A stretch of DNA of 45,089 nt, from positions 1 to 45,089 of IMG/VR virus record IMGVR_UViG_3300025687_000008; one strand, given 5' to 3'. Position numbers and translations under genes: made by a program. Below the pieces are notes generated by a model, which was not told where the DNA came from, made no database searches, and worked only from the letters and a program-made list of their open reading frames with translations. Shown piece after piece: positions 1-7,537 of the stretch (positions are counted from its first letter, which is position 1; each line of letters begins with the position of its first letter). This DNA is from a virus.

Positions 1-127
1 ATGGAGCACCACGAAGAGGCGCAGATCACCGCCAAGCCACCTGAAAGCCCGTTCACCCAGATGGTGCCAGCTTTGTTGACCGCTGCGGTGGTCGGCTTGG
101 CTGGTCTTTTTATGCAAGTCGCCAAGC
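1..127. repeat. Direct terminal repeat, first copy
   Basis: These 127 bases are identical to the last 127 bases of the window (44963-45089). The most likely meaning is an assembly overlap of a circular or circularly permuted molecule, because 127 is the largest k-mer commonly used by short-read assemblers. A biological terminal repeat of exactly this length is less likely but not excluded. Confidence 0.95.
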
Positions 128-252
128 TGGATCAGTCGGTCAATACGGTGGCGGCTGACATCCAAGAACTGAAGAACGACAGCAAGGAACGCCTTAGTGA
201 TCTTGAAACCAGAGTGCGTCAGATTGAGATGCGCGTCGGTTACAACAAATGA
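1..252 (+). CDS. Small membrane protein with coiled coil (83 aa)
   Basis: I do not recognise a named family. The N-terminus is hydrophilic, residues about 21-39 form one hydrophobic helix (PALLTAAVVGLAGLFMQV), and residues about 42-78 are a charged heptad-like coiled coil. One membrane anchor plus a coiled coil is a common layout for small phage lysis or membrane-associated proteins (spanin-like or XhlA-like), and an endolysin lies 0.7 kb downstream. The next gene overlaps by ATGA, so the two are probably translationally coupled. On the circular map the gene follows the fibre chaperone frame. The AAGG upstream at 44941-44944 suits an ATG at 44953 in another frame better than this start, so the start is not certain. 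Confidence 0.75.
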   Translation: MEHHEEAQITAKPPESPFTQMVPALLTAAVVGLAGLFMQVAKLDQSVNTVAADIQELKNDSKERLSDLETRVRQIEMRVGYNK

Positions 253-434
253 GCGTCGTCCACACCACTTACTACGGCAACGGCTACAGCCTGGACCAGC
301 TGGAGAACGAACGCGGCGAGCTGTACTACCGCGCTTGCAAGGGAAGCGTCTGCCGCTATGCCGAGGACCACTACATCGCGGTGATGTACCTCGAAGGAAT
401 GGCCTGGGACCCTACGCAACAAGGCCCTCAGTAA
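249..434 (+). CDS. Small hypothetical protein (61 aa)
   Basis: The ATG overlaps the stop of the preceding gene (ATGA), which supports coupled translation. The protein is short and rich in Tyr, with two Cys (residues about 30 and 35) and no membrane segment. Family not recognised. Its 3' end overlaps the 3' end of the minus-strand HNH gene by 23 bases. Confidence 0.65.
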   Translation: MSVVHTTYYGNGYSLDQLENERGELYYRACKGSVCRYAEDHYIAVMYLEGMAWDPTQQGPQ

Positions 435-732
435 TCCAGCGGATGATCGCACCCTCTCGGTGCGGCTCCCAAAACGGCTGATCCCTGTACCACTCCAGCC
501 AATCTGCAGCCGATTTCGAGATATTGCACCCAAAGCAGCAAGCTACCAAGTTCTGCTGGTGCGTGTGTCCACCCCTGAATTTGGGGTGAACATGATCGAG
601 GGTTGCAGATCGCCCCAGATCTACCCCGCAATAAGCGCACGAATTATTCCAATGGTTAAGAATTGATTGCCTAAATCTCGCTTTTGCCTCTTTTTTGTTT
701 AAGTATTCGCCATCCTCAATGCGATGGTCCAT
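412..732 (-). CDS. Free-standing HNH endonuclease (106 aa)
   Basis: This is a McrA-type HNH nuclease with the zinc-binding frame intact: C32-x2-C35, the catalytic LDHVHP at 45-50, a GG turn, N61 and a second Cys pair ending CFGCN (66-70). Such small stand-alone HNH proteins are usually phage homing endonucleases, and some act in packaging. Packaging is less likely here because the terminase genes are 17 kb away. It lies against the direction of the flanking lysis-region genes, as expected of an inserted selfish gene. It may start at the given ATG or at a close internal start. Confidence 0.85.
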   Translation of the reverse strand: MDHRIEDGEYLNKKEAKARFRQSILNHWNNSCAYCGVDLGRSATLDHVHPKFRGGHTHQQNLVACCFGCNISKSAADWLEWYRDQPFWEPHREGAIIRWITEGLVA

Positions 733-831
733 ACCCAGCAGTGGCTACCTGGAATGTAGCGATAGAAACTATTACGTGCGCCGGAACTCTTCTCTAGTAC
801 AGCTAAACTTCAGTAAATCTCTTGGATCTGC

Positions 832-975
832 ATGACCGAACAGCATGTGGCCATCATCGCCATCATTGTTGCCGCTGGTTCCGAAATCATCGGCATGAGC
901 AGCTTGCGCTCGAACAGCTGGGTTCAGCTAGTGGTGCGAGCACTGCGCCTAGCTTTCCCTAAAAAGCGCCGCTGA
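832..975 (+). CDS. Holin-like small membrane protein (47 aa)
   Basis: A short frame beginning MTEQHVAIIAIIVAAGSEII, with one hydrophobic helix at residues about 5-21 and a strongly basic tail ending FPKKRR. It ends 17 bases before the endolysin start. One membrane helix, a positively charged cytoplasmic tail and a place just ahead of the lysin are typical of a holin or of a lysin-release partner. I recall similar 45-50 residue proteins next to lysins in cyanophages. The function is inferred from architecture and position only. Confidence 0.6.
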   Translation: MTEQHVAIIAIIVAAGSEIIGMSSLRSNSWVQLVVRALRLAFPKKRR

Positions 976-992
976 CTCCGTGGAGCCTTGTC

Positions 993-2120
993 ATGACGAC
1001 TAACAAAATCCGCCTTAGCGACCTGTTTCGTTTTTACAAGGCTCTGCCCCATCAGATGGCAGCCATCACTGAGCTGGAACTTGCCATCAACAAAGCCAAT
1101 CCCCACATCTTGGGGCGCGACCAAGGCTGGTTCAAAACTTGGAGCGTTGCAGGTAAACAGACCCAGTTCCCCAATAGCTGGGAAGGTGTCTTAGAAGCCG
1201 CCCGCGTTGCTGGCGCCAAGTTTCCAGAGCTTGTAGCAGCGCAGTGGGCACTTGAATCAAGCTACGGCAAGCTGGTATCCGGCAGAAATAATTTTTTCGG
1301 TCTCAAGGGTGAAGGCACCGACAAGAGAACCCAAGAATTTATTAACGGCCAATGGATCACGATCACCGACAGCTTCATTGATTTTCCAGATTTGTTGTCC
1401 TGCGTGATCTACCTTGTTGATCACTGGTACAAGGACTACAAGAACTACAAAGGCTGCAATAACGCCGCTACCCGCGAAGAAGCAGCAAAGTGGTTGCATA
1501 CGGAAGGTTACGCAACCGACCCTAACTATCCAGGCAAGTTGATCCAGCTGATAAAGCAACATGCCGGAGCAAAACCTGTTGTCCCGCCAGGTCAAAAACT
1601 ACTGAAGGTTCCCTACGAGTATCAGCTTGGACCCGATGACGGAGCGACGGGATACCGCCAGTGCTTCAGCTCCAGCTGCGCAATGGTGGCCCGCTACTAC
1701 GGCAAGATCTCCGGCGACTACGAGTACAACAAACTCCGCGCCCGCTTTGGCGACACCACCGACCCCAAAGCACAAATCGCCGCTCTCAAAGCACTGGGAT
1801 TAAACGCCACCTTTGAAATGGACGGCACCGTCGAAGATTTGGTGACAGAAATCGCCAACGGTTATCCAGTTCCTGTCGGCTGGCTTCACAAAGGTCCCGT
1901 GTCTAACCCCAGCGGCACCGGCCACTGGAGTGTCGTGGTGGGATATACCCCAACACACTTCATCCACAACGACCCATTCGGCGAGGCAAATCTGCAAAAC
2001 GGCGGCTATGTCAGCAACAAGGGTGGAGCAGGTATCGCCTACTCCAGAAAGAACTGGCTGCCTCGCTGGCTCATCGAAGGCAACGACACGGGCTGGTTCT
2101 TCCGCATCCGCCGAGGTTAA
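993..2120 (+). CDS. Two-domain endolysin: glucosaminidase plus C39-like peptidase
   Basis: 375 residues, cell-wall lysis. Residues about 65-195 match the FlgJ/LytG-type glucosaminidase fold: the AAQWALESSYG segment carries the expected catalytic Glu at 88, followed by NNFFGLKG. Residues about 205-372 match the Peptidase_C39_2 papain-like family: Cys224 in YRQCFSSSCAMVARYYG, His311 in GHWSVVVGY and Asp327 in IHNDPFG. The first domain should cut glycan strands and the second a peptide or amide bond, though C39-type domains in lysins are poorly characterised. There is no signal peptide, so export must depend on a holin. The next gene starts 2 bases after its stop. Confidence 0.9.
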   Translation: MTTNKIRLSDLFRFYKALPHQMAAITELELAINKANPHILGRDQGWFKTWSVAGKQTQFPNSWEGVLEAARVAGAKFPELVAAQWALESSYGKLVSGRNNFFGLKGEGTDKRTQEFINGQWITITDSFIDFPDLLSCVIYLVDHWYKDYKNYKGCNNAATREEAAKWLHTEGYATDPNYPGKLIQLIKQHAGAKPVVPPGQKLLKVPYEYQLGPDDGATGYRQCFSSSCAMVARYYGKISGDYEYNKLRARFGDTTDPKAQIAALKALGLNATFEMDGTVEDLVTEIANGYPVPVGWLHKGPVSNPSGTGHWSVVVGYTPTHFIHNDPFGEANLQNGGYVSNKGGAGIAYSRKNWLPRWLIEGNDTGWFFRIRRG

Positions 2121-2122
2121 CC

Positions 2123-2344
2123 ATGCGCCCCATCGAACACACCCCCGAGTCCAGCTTCCATAAAACAGCGCAAGATCGCTGGCTCGTTGACCTGTTTAAC
2201 AAACAGGATTATCGCGGTTTACTTGAAGCCGCACTGGTGCTGAACACGCTGCACCAGCTGGAAAAAACAAAAGCGGCCTGGGCTATCCGCGAGGCAGCGG
2301 ATAACCTGGCCGAGCGATTTGGAATGGACCGCGACTCCGCCTAG
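2123..2344 (+). CDS. Small helical protein after the lysin (73 aa)
   Basis: Starts 2 bases after the lysin stop, so probably part of the lysis transcript. It has predicted amphipathic helices, no Cys and no membrane segment. Family not recognised. Its TAG stop and the stop of the convergent gene on the other strand overlap on a CTAG palindrome at 2341-2344, leaving no room for a terminator between the opposing operons. Confidence 0.65.
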   Translation: MRPIEHTPESSFHKTAQDRWLVDLFNKQDYRGLLEAALVLNTLHQLEKTKAAWAIREAADNLAERFGMDRDSA

Positions 2345-2511
2345 TTGGCGGTGTACTTCGAGTACAGGCCGGTATATGTGCCGTGCATGGGGTGGTCTTT
2401 TTTGTCGCGTCCATCCCAGAAGTAGAGCTTATCCATGAGGTCAGCGCGGTTCTGATCCACGATGACCTCACCCCACGACTGGCGTGCCCAATCAGCGATC
2501 TGCTGACTCAT
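2341..2511 (-). CDS. Small hypothetical protein (56 aa)
   Basis: Starts at MSQQIADWARQSWGE; a GGAG sits 7 bases upstream, which supports this internal ATG over the longer open frame. It overlaps the end of the preceding minus-strand gene by 20 bases. Rich in Trp, Tyr, Asp and Lys, with no membrane segment. Last gene of the minus-strand block. Confidence 0.65.
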   Translation of the reverse strand: MSQQIADWARQSWGEVIVDQNRADLMDKLYFWDGRDKKDHPMHGTYTGLYSKYTAN

Positions 2512-2815
2512 TCCTTTTCTCCACGAGTTTGAGACGCCTACGGGCCGTTTCACGCGGCCCATTTTTGGCACGAGCCAGCCTAGGTTTTTTCGCCGCCGTT
2601 GACGGCACCTCCACCTTGCAGTTTGGGTAGCGGTTCTGGGCAAACTCAATCGCCTGCTGGAGCGACTCAGCCCGCACCAAATCCCGCATGGCACCTTGAC
2701 CCGGCAACCAAATTTTCAGCTCGAAGAGCTGAGCCGTTGCTGCACTGGTACGCGAGCGACCTTCACCGAGACGAAGTTCCGGGTCTTGCTGTTCCTGGAA
2801 CGGTACTACTTCCAT
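2492..2815 (-). CDS. Small hypothetical protein with basic tail (107 aa)
   Basis: Residues about 30-70 look like a compact alpha/beta domain (ELKIWLPGQGAMRDLVRAES), and the C-terminal 35 residues are very rich in Lys and Arg, so nucleic-acid contact is possible. The start overlaps the end of the upstream gene by 10 bases. Family not recognised. Confidence 0.6.
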   Translation of the reverse strand: MEVVPFQEQQDPELRLGEGRSRTSAATAQLFELKIWLPGQGAMRDLVRAESLQQAIEFAQNRYPNCKVEVPSTAAKKPRLARAKNGPRETARRRLKLVEKRNESADR

Positions 2816-3021
2816 GACCGGGGATACGCGGGTTCATCAACGCTATGCACAGCAGCGTCACAGTGAAAAGACTGAGCAACAGTTCTCGCCGCAGCGACAG
2901 CTCGCTCATACGTGACCCACGAGGATGCATCCTCCTTGGATCGGGTGAAACCAATTCCTTTACCAGGGCCGTAAACCGCCGTAACCCAGCGATCTTCGAC
3001 CATGACGACATAGCGCGTCAT
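2806..3021 (-). CDS. Small hypothetical protein (71 aa)
   Basis: Begins MTRYVVMVEDRWVTAVYGPG, a beta-rich start followed by a helix. The end overlaps the next gene by 10 bases, as is usual in this block. Upstream (3022-3098) is a 77-base non-coding gap; TTACACAGT there could be a weak -10 but lacks a TG extension. Family not recognised. Confidence 0.6.
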   Translation of the reverse strand: MTRYVVMVEDRWVTAVYGPGKGIGFTRSKEDASSWVTYERAVAAARTVAQSFHCDAAVHSVDEPAYPRSWK

Positions 3022-3098
3022 TGCTCTTCAGTGACTACTGTGTAAGGTTACAGCCCCGACCTAGTGTGCGTCGGTATATCACGAAACACAACTGAGTC

Positions 3099-3374
3099 TT
3101 ATGCGTCAGTTTCTGACACTTTGCCTTCTTGCTTGGAGCGCATCCTTCCCTCAACCCGCCGCTTCACCGACTCTCTCCATGCAGCCTCGTCAGCCGCCTG
3201 AGCCGCTTTGTAGTCCGAAGCAGGCAAAGACTTTTCGAGCGCTGCGTAGACCATCTCCCGCAGCAACGCCGTAACTTTCTTGCCTTCCGCCACCGCAAGG
3301 TTTTCCGCCAACTTGTAGCGGTGCGGATCCAGAAGCAGCTGGCAGTAATACTTGTTTCCGTGGTTCAGCGGCAT
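3099..3374 (-). CDS. Ribbon-helix-helix-like DNA-binding protein (91 aa)
   Basis: Residues about 8-50 fit the RHH/Arc pattern: a short strand (KYYCQLLLD), then helix A (RYKLAENLAVAEG) and helix B starting KVTALLREMVYAAL. The C-terminal 35 residues are charged. Such proteins bind DNA as dimers and usually regulate transcription. It has its own probable promoter just upstream, over an inverted repeat, which would suit autoregulation. That last point is inference. Confidence 0.6.
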   Translation of the reverse strand: MPLNHGNKYYCQLLLDPHRYKLAENLAVAEGKKVTALLREMVYAALEKSLPASDYKAAQAADEAAWRESVKRRVEGRMRSKQEGKVSETDA

Positions 3375-3396
3375 GGGCTGCGGTCTAGTCTGCTAC

Positions 3397-3405
3397 ACAA
3401 TAGCA
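3397..3405 (-). promoter_or_regulatory. Extended -10 promoter with inverted repeat
   Basis: On the minus strand this reads TGC TATTGT, an extended -10 element 22 bases before the start of the RHH-like gene. The 15 bases 3391-3405 form an inverted repeat (TGCTA-CACAA-TAGCA), a possible operator overlapping the promoter. Confidence 0.45.
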
Positions 3406-3423
3406 TAGTGAGTCACAGTAGTC

Positions 3424-3633
3424 TCACCACCGCACGTCGTCATCAACCCGTTTCCGCCACGCATTGGCCTGCGCCACTCGCGCCCCACCCCTCTGCTTGG
3501 CACACCCTTTTCGTACATCCCGCGCCCACTGCAAAAAAGCGGCAGCCCGCTGCAAATCTGCCGTTTTCGCCGCACGAATCTCCCGATTTAGCCATTCGAG
3601 CACCAGTTCACGACCAGTCTTGGGCCGACTCAT
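3424..3633 (-). CDS. Small basic helical protein (69 aa)
   Basis: Starts with ATG inside an ATGA overlap with the previous gene. The protein is helical and basic, with about 16 Arg/Lys in 69 residues. Third gene of the operon begun by the DNA polymerase. Family not recognised. Confidence 0.65.
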   Translation of the reverse strand: MSRPKTGRELVLEWLNREIRAAKTADLQRAAAFLQWARDVRKGCAKQRGGARVAQANAWRKRVDDDVRW

Positions 3634-3809
3634 GCCAGCCCGTCTTTCTTGAGGTCTTCAATCCTCCGAATACCGATCACCTTCTGGTCCGGGCACATCC
3701 GCATCGCATACTCCCGTGCCGTATAGGCATCGGGAGCTTCGAGGTAAAGGTTGTGCGTGGGACCGTGGCGAGGCCACATGGTTACGCGGTATTCGGTCAG
3801 CTCGCTCAC
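3630..3809 (-). CDS. Small hypothetical protein, GTG start (59 aa)
   Basis: Begins with GTG in a GTGA overlap with the DNA polymerase stop and ends in an ATGA overlap with the next gene. The sequence starts MSELTEYRVTMWPRHGPTHN and ends IEDLKKDGLA. Double coupling to its neighbours and a sensible alpha/beta sequence support it as a real gene although short. Family not recognised. Confidence 0.7.
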   Translation of the reverse strand: MSELTEYRVTMWPRHGPTHNLYLEAPDAYTAREYAMRMCPDQKVIGIRRIEDLKKDGLA

Positions 3810-5632
3810 TTGGCCTCTTGCCAGCTATTCCCGACCTTAGCTTCAGCAAGCGGCGGAATCTCACCTAACCAACGAGCTTCAGCTTCCTCCATCACGGTCC
3901 GCAACTGGAGCGCCCAAACATCGGCATGTTCTGCTCTTACGAGCAGGATGATTTCGTCATGCACCACGCCGGCCAAACGCACCACGTCCTCCCCGTCGGC
4001 GTGGAGTAGCGGCCACAATTTGCCGAGCGTAAGTTTGAGAACTGCGGCACCTGCACCTTGGATTGGGGTGTTACAGCGCGTGGTGAGTTTGTTGTGCTCA
4101 CCCGGTAAAAACCGCCGCAAGCCCGAGATGCGTATGCGGATAGATGGATTGTCCTTAGCCGCATCAGCAGCTGCAGCATTTTCGCGCTGCCATTTGGAGA
4201 TGCCTTTATATGCAGCGTGGAACTTTTGCCGCACTTCCGCCGCCTCATCAATATCCATCTGGATTCCGGTCGCTGCTGCGTAATTTCTGAGTCCTTTTGC
4301 GCCACTTCCGTATAACAATCCGAAGTTTGCCGATTTTGCAATTTGCCGTTGCTCCTTTGTAACCTCATCGGCTTCAACCCCGTAAATCTGCGTCGCCGTC
4401 ATCGTATGAAGGTCCTCCCCGAACTGGAACACCGCTGTCATTAAGGGATCCTGTGCTTCTGCCGCCGCAAGCCGCAGCTCCATTTGCCCATAGTCCGCTA
4501 CAACCAGTTTCCAACCAGTTGGAGCCTGCACCGCCATACGGAAACGCGGATCACGCGGAATCTGCTGAAGGTTCGGCGAAATACAACTCATCCTTCCGGT
4601 ATCAGCCCCAAGCTGCAAATAACTGGCGCGGATAAACCCATCCTCCGAATAATTCTTCAGCAAAGTTTCAGCCATTTGCCGCCGCTTCTCAACTTTTTTC
4701 CACCGCAAATAATCCGCCACAACCTTGTGATCACCAACGTATTCCTGGAGCGCAGAACGACTAGCACTGGGCTTGTTGTTCTTCATATCCATCGGCGGCT
4801 CACCCAACAAAGCTGTGAACTTTTTGAGCAGCTGCGCAGGACTATTGAGATTAAAAACATTCGGGTCCGGCTTCTTACCTTTTGGCCCCGGTTTTGTCTG
4901 GTACAACAACTTCCCGTCTAACCCTCGGTGGAGCTTGTGTTCTGGCGGAAGCGCGGCATCGAAGTCTTCAATAAATTTCTCACCGACCTCCACGTTTTCA
5001 ATATCTAAATCTTCAATTAGCTGCTCCAGCATCTTCTTATCAAACGGCAGCCCGGTGCGCCATAGCTGCGCCATTGCCGGAAGCGCCTTGCACTCAAGTT
5101 CCCAGGCTGGCATTAACGCACCAGTCGCCATCCGCTTGGTGATCGGCTCCCACAACTGGGTCAACACCACCACATCCTTGGCCGCATATTCGATCTGCTC
5201 CACGCGCAGATCAGCCGACCAATCGCTCTTCTGCTCTTCCTTGGAAATGTCTTGGCCGAGATAGCGGTGAACAACGTGCTGGAGCCCGTGCTTCAGGTTT
5301 GGCAGCCCGTTCGTCAAGATCCGACTCGCCAACATCGAGCAGTAGATCTTGCCTTCCGGGTAAATCTCGTGCTCTTGCAACCACCCGAGGTCAAACACCG
5401 CGTTGTGCGCCAGCCACTGCCGTGGAACGCTGCAGAACTCTTCGAGCGTGATCCAGTCTTCATCGCTGAAGCTCCAGCAGTCAAGAACCACCGGATCCTT
5501 CCCGAAGGTGGCTAACTGCAGAAGCCGCAGACCACCGAACTTCGGCTGGAGCCCGGTGGTCTCAACGTCAAACGCAACGAAACTTGCATCATCGAGCGTG
5601 GACAGGTGCTCGATGCCTTGGAGGATTTTCAT
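3806..5632 (-). CDS. polA: Family A DNA polymerase with 3'-5' exonuclease
   Basis: 608 residues, the phage replicative polymerase. The N-terminal proofreading domain has Exo I (D22, E24 in FDVETTGL), Exo II (D81 in AHNAVFDL) and Exo III (Y149, D153 in YAAKDVV). The polymerase domain has motif A (D380 in VADYGQMELRLAA), motif B (R429, K433, F437, Y441 in RQIAKSANFGLLYG) and motif C (H558-D559-E560). There is no 5'-3' nuclease domain, as usual in phages. The residue matching E. coli Phe762 is Phe437, the state associated with faster, accurate synthesis and, in virioplankton surveys, with virulent phages. First gene of a coupled operon, with its own promoter and a 5' hairpin. Confidence 0.97.
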   Translation of the reverse strand: MKILQGIEHLSTLDDASFVAFDVETTGLQPKFGGLRLLQLATFGKDPVVLDCWSFSDEDWITLEEFCSVPRQWLAHNAVFDLGWLQEHEIYPEGKIYCSMLASRILTNGLPNLKHGLQHVVHRYLGQDISKEEQKSDWSADLRVEQIEYAAKDVVVLTQLWEPITKRMATGALMPAWELECKALPAMAQLWRTGLPFDKKMLEQLIEDLDIENVEVGEKFIEDFDAALPPEHKLHRGLDGKLLYQTKPGPKGKKPDPNVFNLNSPAQLLKKFTALLGEPPMDMKNNKPSASRSALQEYVGDHKVVADYLRWKKVEKRRQMAETLLKNYSEDGFIRASYLQLGADTGRMSCISPNLQQIPRDPRFRMAVQAPTGWKLVVADYGQMELRLAAAEAQDPLMTAVFQFGEDLHTMTATQIYGVEADEVTKEQRQIAKSANFGLLYGSGAKGLRNYAAATGIQMDIDEAAEVRQKFHAAYKGISKWQRENAAAADAAKDNPSIRIRISGLRRFLPGEHNKLTTRCNTPIQGAGAAVLKLTLGKLWPLLHADGEDVVRLAGVVHDEIILLVRAEHADVWALQLRTVMEEAEARWLGEIPPLAEAKVGNSWQEAK

Positions 5633-5637
5633 GCCTG

Positions 5638-5665
5638 GTAGGGCGTGTACCCTACTACTCTAGCA
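5638..5665 (-). promoter_or_regulatory. Extended -10 promoter and 5' hairpin of DNA polymerase
   Basis: On the minus strand 5665-5657 reads TGC TAGAGT, an extended -10. Transcription would start near 5650, inside a 6-bp inverted repeat, GTAGGG (5638-5643) against CCCTAC (5650-5655), six bases before the ATG. The repeat could be an operator or an mRNA hairpin limiting polymerase translation. The -10 lies partly in the 3' end of the upstream zinc-motif gene. Confidence 0.5.
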
Positions 5666-5930
5666 GGCTGTCAACTTCCCTAGCGGAGCAGAGCACCGCC
5701 GCCGCGAGTGTCCCACCCTCGGGAAACCCGAGCAAGCATCGCGCCTTCCAATGTATGCAGTTCTTGCATGGCCCCCCATCCGGCTGAGGCTTGTAACCCT
5801 GCCGCAACCGATCCAAGCGCAACTCCTCCCGTCCAGCCGGACTGGAGCGATAACACTTCATACACAACACCGGATTGGTCGTTTGCGCACCACAGCCTTG
5901 GCACGCTCTGCTGCTGATTGTGATTGCCAT
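5655..5930 (-). CDS. Small zinc-binding protein (91 aa)
   Basis: The chosen ATG shares one base with the upstream stop (TGATG), preferred over a start 27 bases earlier. Two Cys clusters are visible: CQGCGAQ with LCMKC near the N-terminus, and CKNCIHWKARC followed by FPEGG and a last Cys. The second cluster resembles the C-terminal end of the upstream gene, so the pair share a small zinc-ribbon-like module. Role unknown; protein or nucleic-acid binding is likely. Confidence 0.7.
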   Translation of the reverse strand: MAITISSRACQGCGAQTTNPVLCMKCYRSSPAGREELRLDRLRQGYKPQPDGGPCKNCIHWKARCLLGFPEGGTLAAAVLCSAREVDSLLE

Positions 5931-6415
5931 CAGTTTGTTTGTGTGAAGTAGTTGCACTCCTCCGCGAAACCGGGCATCCCAGCCTCTGGAAGATCAAATG
6001 AGCACGTCCCATTAGACCAGTATTCGCACTTTTTGCAGCCGTTGTCTGCTCTGGTGTGCCCAGCAAGTTGCCTCTCTGTGGGGTAGCGAGGAATATCAGG
6101 CCACAAGTTTGCCTTATACACACCGGCTCGGATGTACCCGATGGTTTGGCGCGTAACTCCTAGATCTACCGCCACATCCGACGTTGACCTGGGATCCAGC
6201 AAAGCAAGTCTGACCTCCAAGTCTGAAAGTCTCCGCCGACTAGGCGGCATTACTTTGTTGGACTGCTGGATCTCTTTTTGTTTGTGTGGATCGTAGTAAA
6301 CCTTCCACTTATGTCCGCAGCTCTTACACCGCAGCCAATAAGTAACACGTTTTTTGGAGTGCCATTTATGTGTTGAAACAATATGCCTGAAAGTGTGAGT
6401 GCAATGGTTAGCCAT
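5930..6415 (-). CDS. Zinc ribbon plus helix-turn-helix protein (161 aa)
   Basis: Three parts are visible. Residues about 1-45 carry Cys/His pairs ending RCKSCGHKWKVYY, a zinc-ribbon look. Residues about 59-98 form a resolvase-like helix-turn-helix (LSDLEVRLALL ... DVAVDLGVTRQTIGYI). Residues 125 to the end carry a Cys cluster with CKKCEYWSNGTCSFDLPEAG. Likely a DNA-binding regulator or a relic of a mobile nuclease that kept its DNA-binding parts. Coupled by TGATG to the next gene. Confidence 0.65.
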   Translation of the reverse strand: MANHCTHTFRHIVSTHKWHSKKRVTYWLRCKSCGHKWKVYYDPHKQKEIQQSNKVMPPSRRRLSDLEVRLALLDPRSTSDVAVDLGVTRQTIGYIRAGVYKANLWPDIPRYPTERQLAGHTRADNGCKKCEYWSNGTCSFDLPEAGMPGFAEECNYFTQTN

Positions 6416-6457
6416 TCCAGTGCCGAATAACTCCTGCGCAAATGAAAATGTTTGTAG

Positions 6458-6793
6458 TCATGTAAGCCAGCAGGATGCAAAAGCGCACCAGTGCAACCTG
6501 ATCAGCGACCCGATTGTGATGGTGCGCCTTCTCACCCAACGCCTTGGCGACAATCCGCCTACGAGCTCGCCATCCTCCAGTTCAGAAGCAATGGTTTCCA
6601 AGCACTTACGCAACAAGGCGCGGCGCTGATACCCCCTAACGGGCTCCCACCACTCGGGTTCTGGCTCTATCGGAAACATACTTGTTGCCAATACCCGCAC
6701 GGCATTTGCTAGACCATCCTCAACGGTTGAAGATCGGTCATAAGCCATGAGCACAGCAGTGGCAACAACTTTAGGGTTAATCTCGACAGTCAT
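6458..6793 (-). CDS. Hypothetical protein (111 aa)
   Basis: The start overlaps the previous gene by 17 bases. A helical first half is followed by a Trp- and Arg-rich middle and a short hydrophobic C-terminus with two Cys. No family recognised. The last 25 residues look atypical, so the end could reflect a frame change, but I see no direct evidence for one. Confidence 0.55.
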   Translation of the reverse strand: MTVEINPKVVATAVLMAYDRSSTVEDGLANAVRVLATSMFPIEPEPEWWEPVRGYQRRALLRKCLETIASELEDGELVGGLSPRRWVRRRTITIGSLIRLHWCAFASCWLT

Positions 6794-7028
6794 TTTTGTA
6801 GGGTTCAGTAGCGAGAGTGTTAATCAAGCGGTTCAGATACCAGCGACATTTCATCGCATCTTCCAGTGGATCCTTCTTCAGCCACATCCGACTGAGGTAT
6901 TTAAGGCACTGCCACTGGAGCGACCCAACGCGAGCATCAGGCGCATGTTGCACCCAATCCTCCAGAACCTCAATTACCTCAATCTTCCCCGCCGTGTAAT
7001 GCGGGGGATGGTCCACTGAATTACTCAT
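6777..7028 (-). CDS. DUF3310-like protein
   Basis: 83 residues starting MSNSVDHPPHYTAGKIEVIE, an ATG in ATGA overlap with the dCTP deaminase stop. DHPPHYT followed by an acidic helix and the QCLKYLSRMWLKKD ... AMKCRWYLNRL segment is the DUF3310 signature. DUF3310 proteins are common in phages, sit near nucleotide-metabolism genes and have been suggested to be nucleotide kinase related, but their function is not established. Position next to dcd fits such a role. Confidence 0.85.
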   Translation of the reverse strand: MSNSVDHPPHYTAGKIEVIEVLEDWVQHAPDARVGSLQWQCLKYLSRMWLKKDPLEDAMKCRWYLNRLINTLATEPYKNDCRD

Positions 7029-7537
7029 CCTTTGGAAGCCTGAACAGCAGTGTCGCCCTGATAGCGACCAGTAACGGAGTAACTTTTGCCGGGCAGCATC
7101 GACATTCTGTGGAACACAATCTGCGCGATGCGCATACCCGGCCACAACGGAACAGCGTGCAAGGACCTAGCGTTTTGTAGTTCCAGTGTTAGCCGCCCTT
7201 TGTAACCGGGATCGATATACCCGGCAAGAAGATGCTCAATCCCCTCCCTGGCACGAGACGACTTGAGCGCCAGCTGCCCAGCGACACAATCCGGGAAATC
7301 AAACTCCTCCACGGTCTCGGCGAGGATAAATTCGTGAGGCTGGAGCATGAAAGGTTTTTCCTTCGTATGCCCAGCAATGGAGTAAGGCACCAAGCTGGTG
7401 GTAGTCGGTAACTCCACCAGCAAGTTCTCGCCGAGTCTCACATCGAGACTCGCTGGATTCACCAGCTCCGACTGGAACGGGAATACCAGATTGCGACGTG
7501 CCAGGTTGTGAATCTCGTGATCAGCTAATACGGCCAT
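7025..7537 (-). CDS. dcd: dCTP deaminase (or deaminase/dUTPase)
   Basis: 170 residues, close to the usual 170-190 for the family. It converts dCTP to dUTP on the route to dTTP. Visible family marks are SLDVRLG (30-36), the LKSSRAREGI motif (Ser and Arg in the active site), YIDPGYKG and LTLELQN with the catalytic Glu119, the LWPGMRIAQI strand, and the C-terminal YQGD (159-162) with QASKG. It starts in TGATG overlap with the upstream HNH gene and is coupled to the DUF3310 gene. I cannot tell the mono- from the bifunctional form. Confidence 0.9.
   Translation of the reverse strand: MAVLADHEIHNLARRNLVFPFQSELVNPASLDVRLGENLLVELPTTTSLVPYSIAGHTKEKPFMLQPHEFILAETVEEFDFPDCVAGQLALKSSRAREGIEHLLAGYIDPGYKGRLTLELQNARSLHAVPLWPGMRIAQIVFHRMSMLPGKSYSVTGRYQGDTAVQASKG

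Noticed and set aside
2341-2694. A longer 117-residue version of the small gene ending at 2341
   Set aside because: Its first 60 residues overlap a better-supported gene in another frame. The internal ATG at 2511 has a GGAG at proper distance.
3129-4283. A 384-codon open frame on the + strand opposite the DNA polymerase
   Set aside because: It is antisense to conserved polymerase motifs, is low in recognisable folds, and arises from the codon bias of the minus-strand gene.
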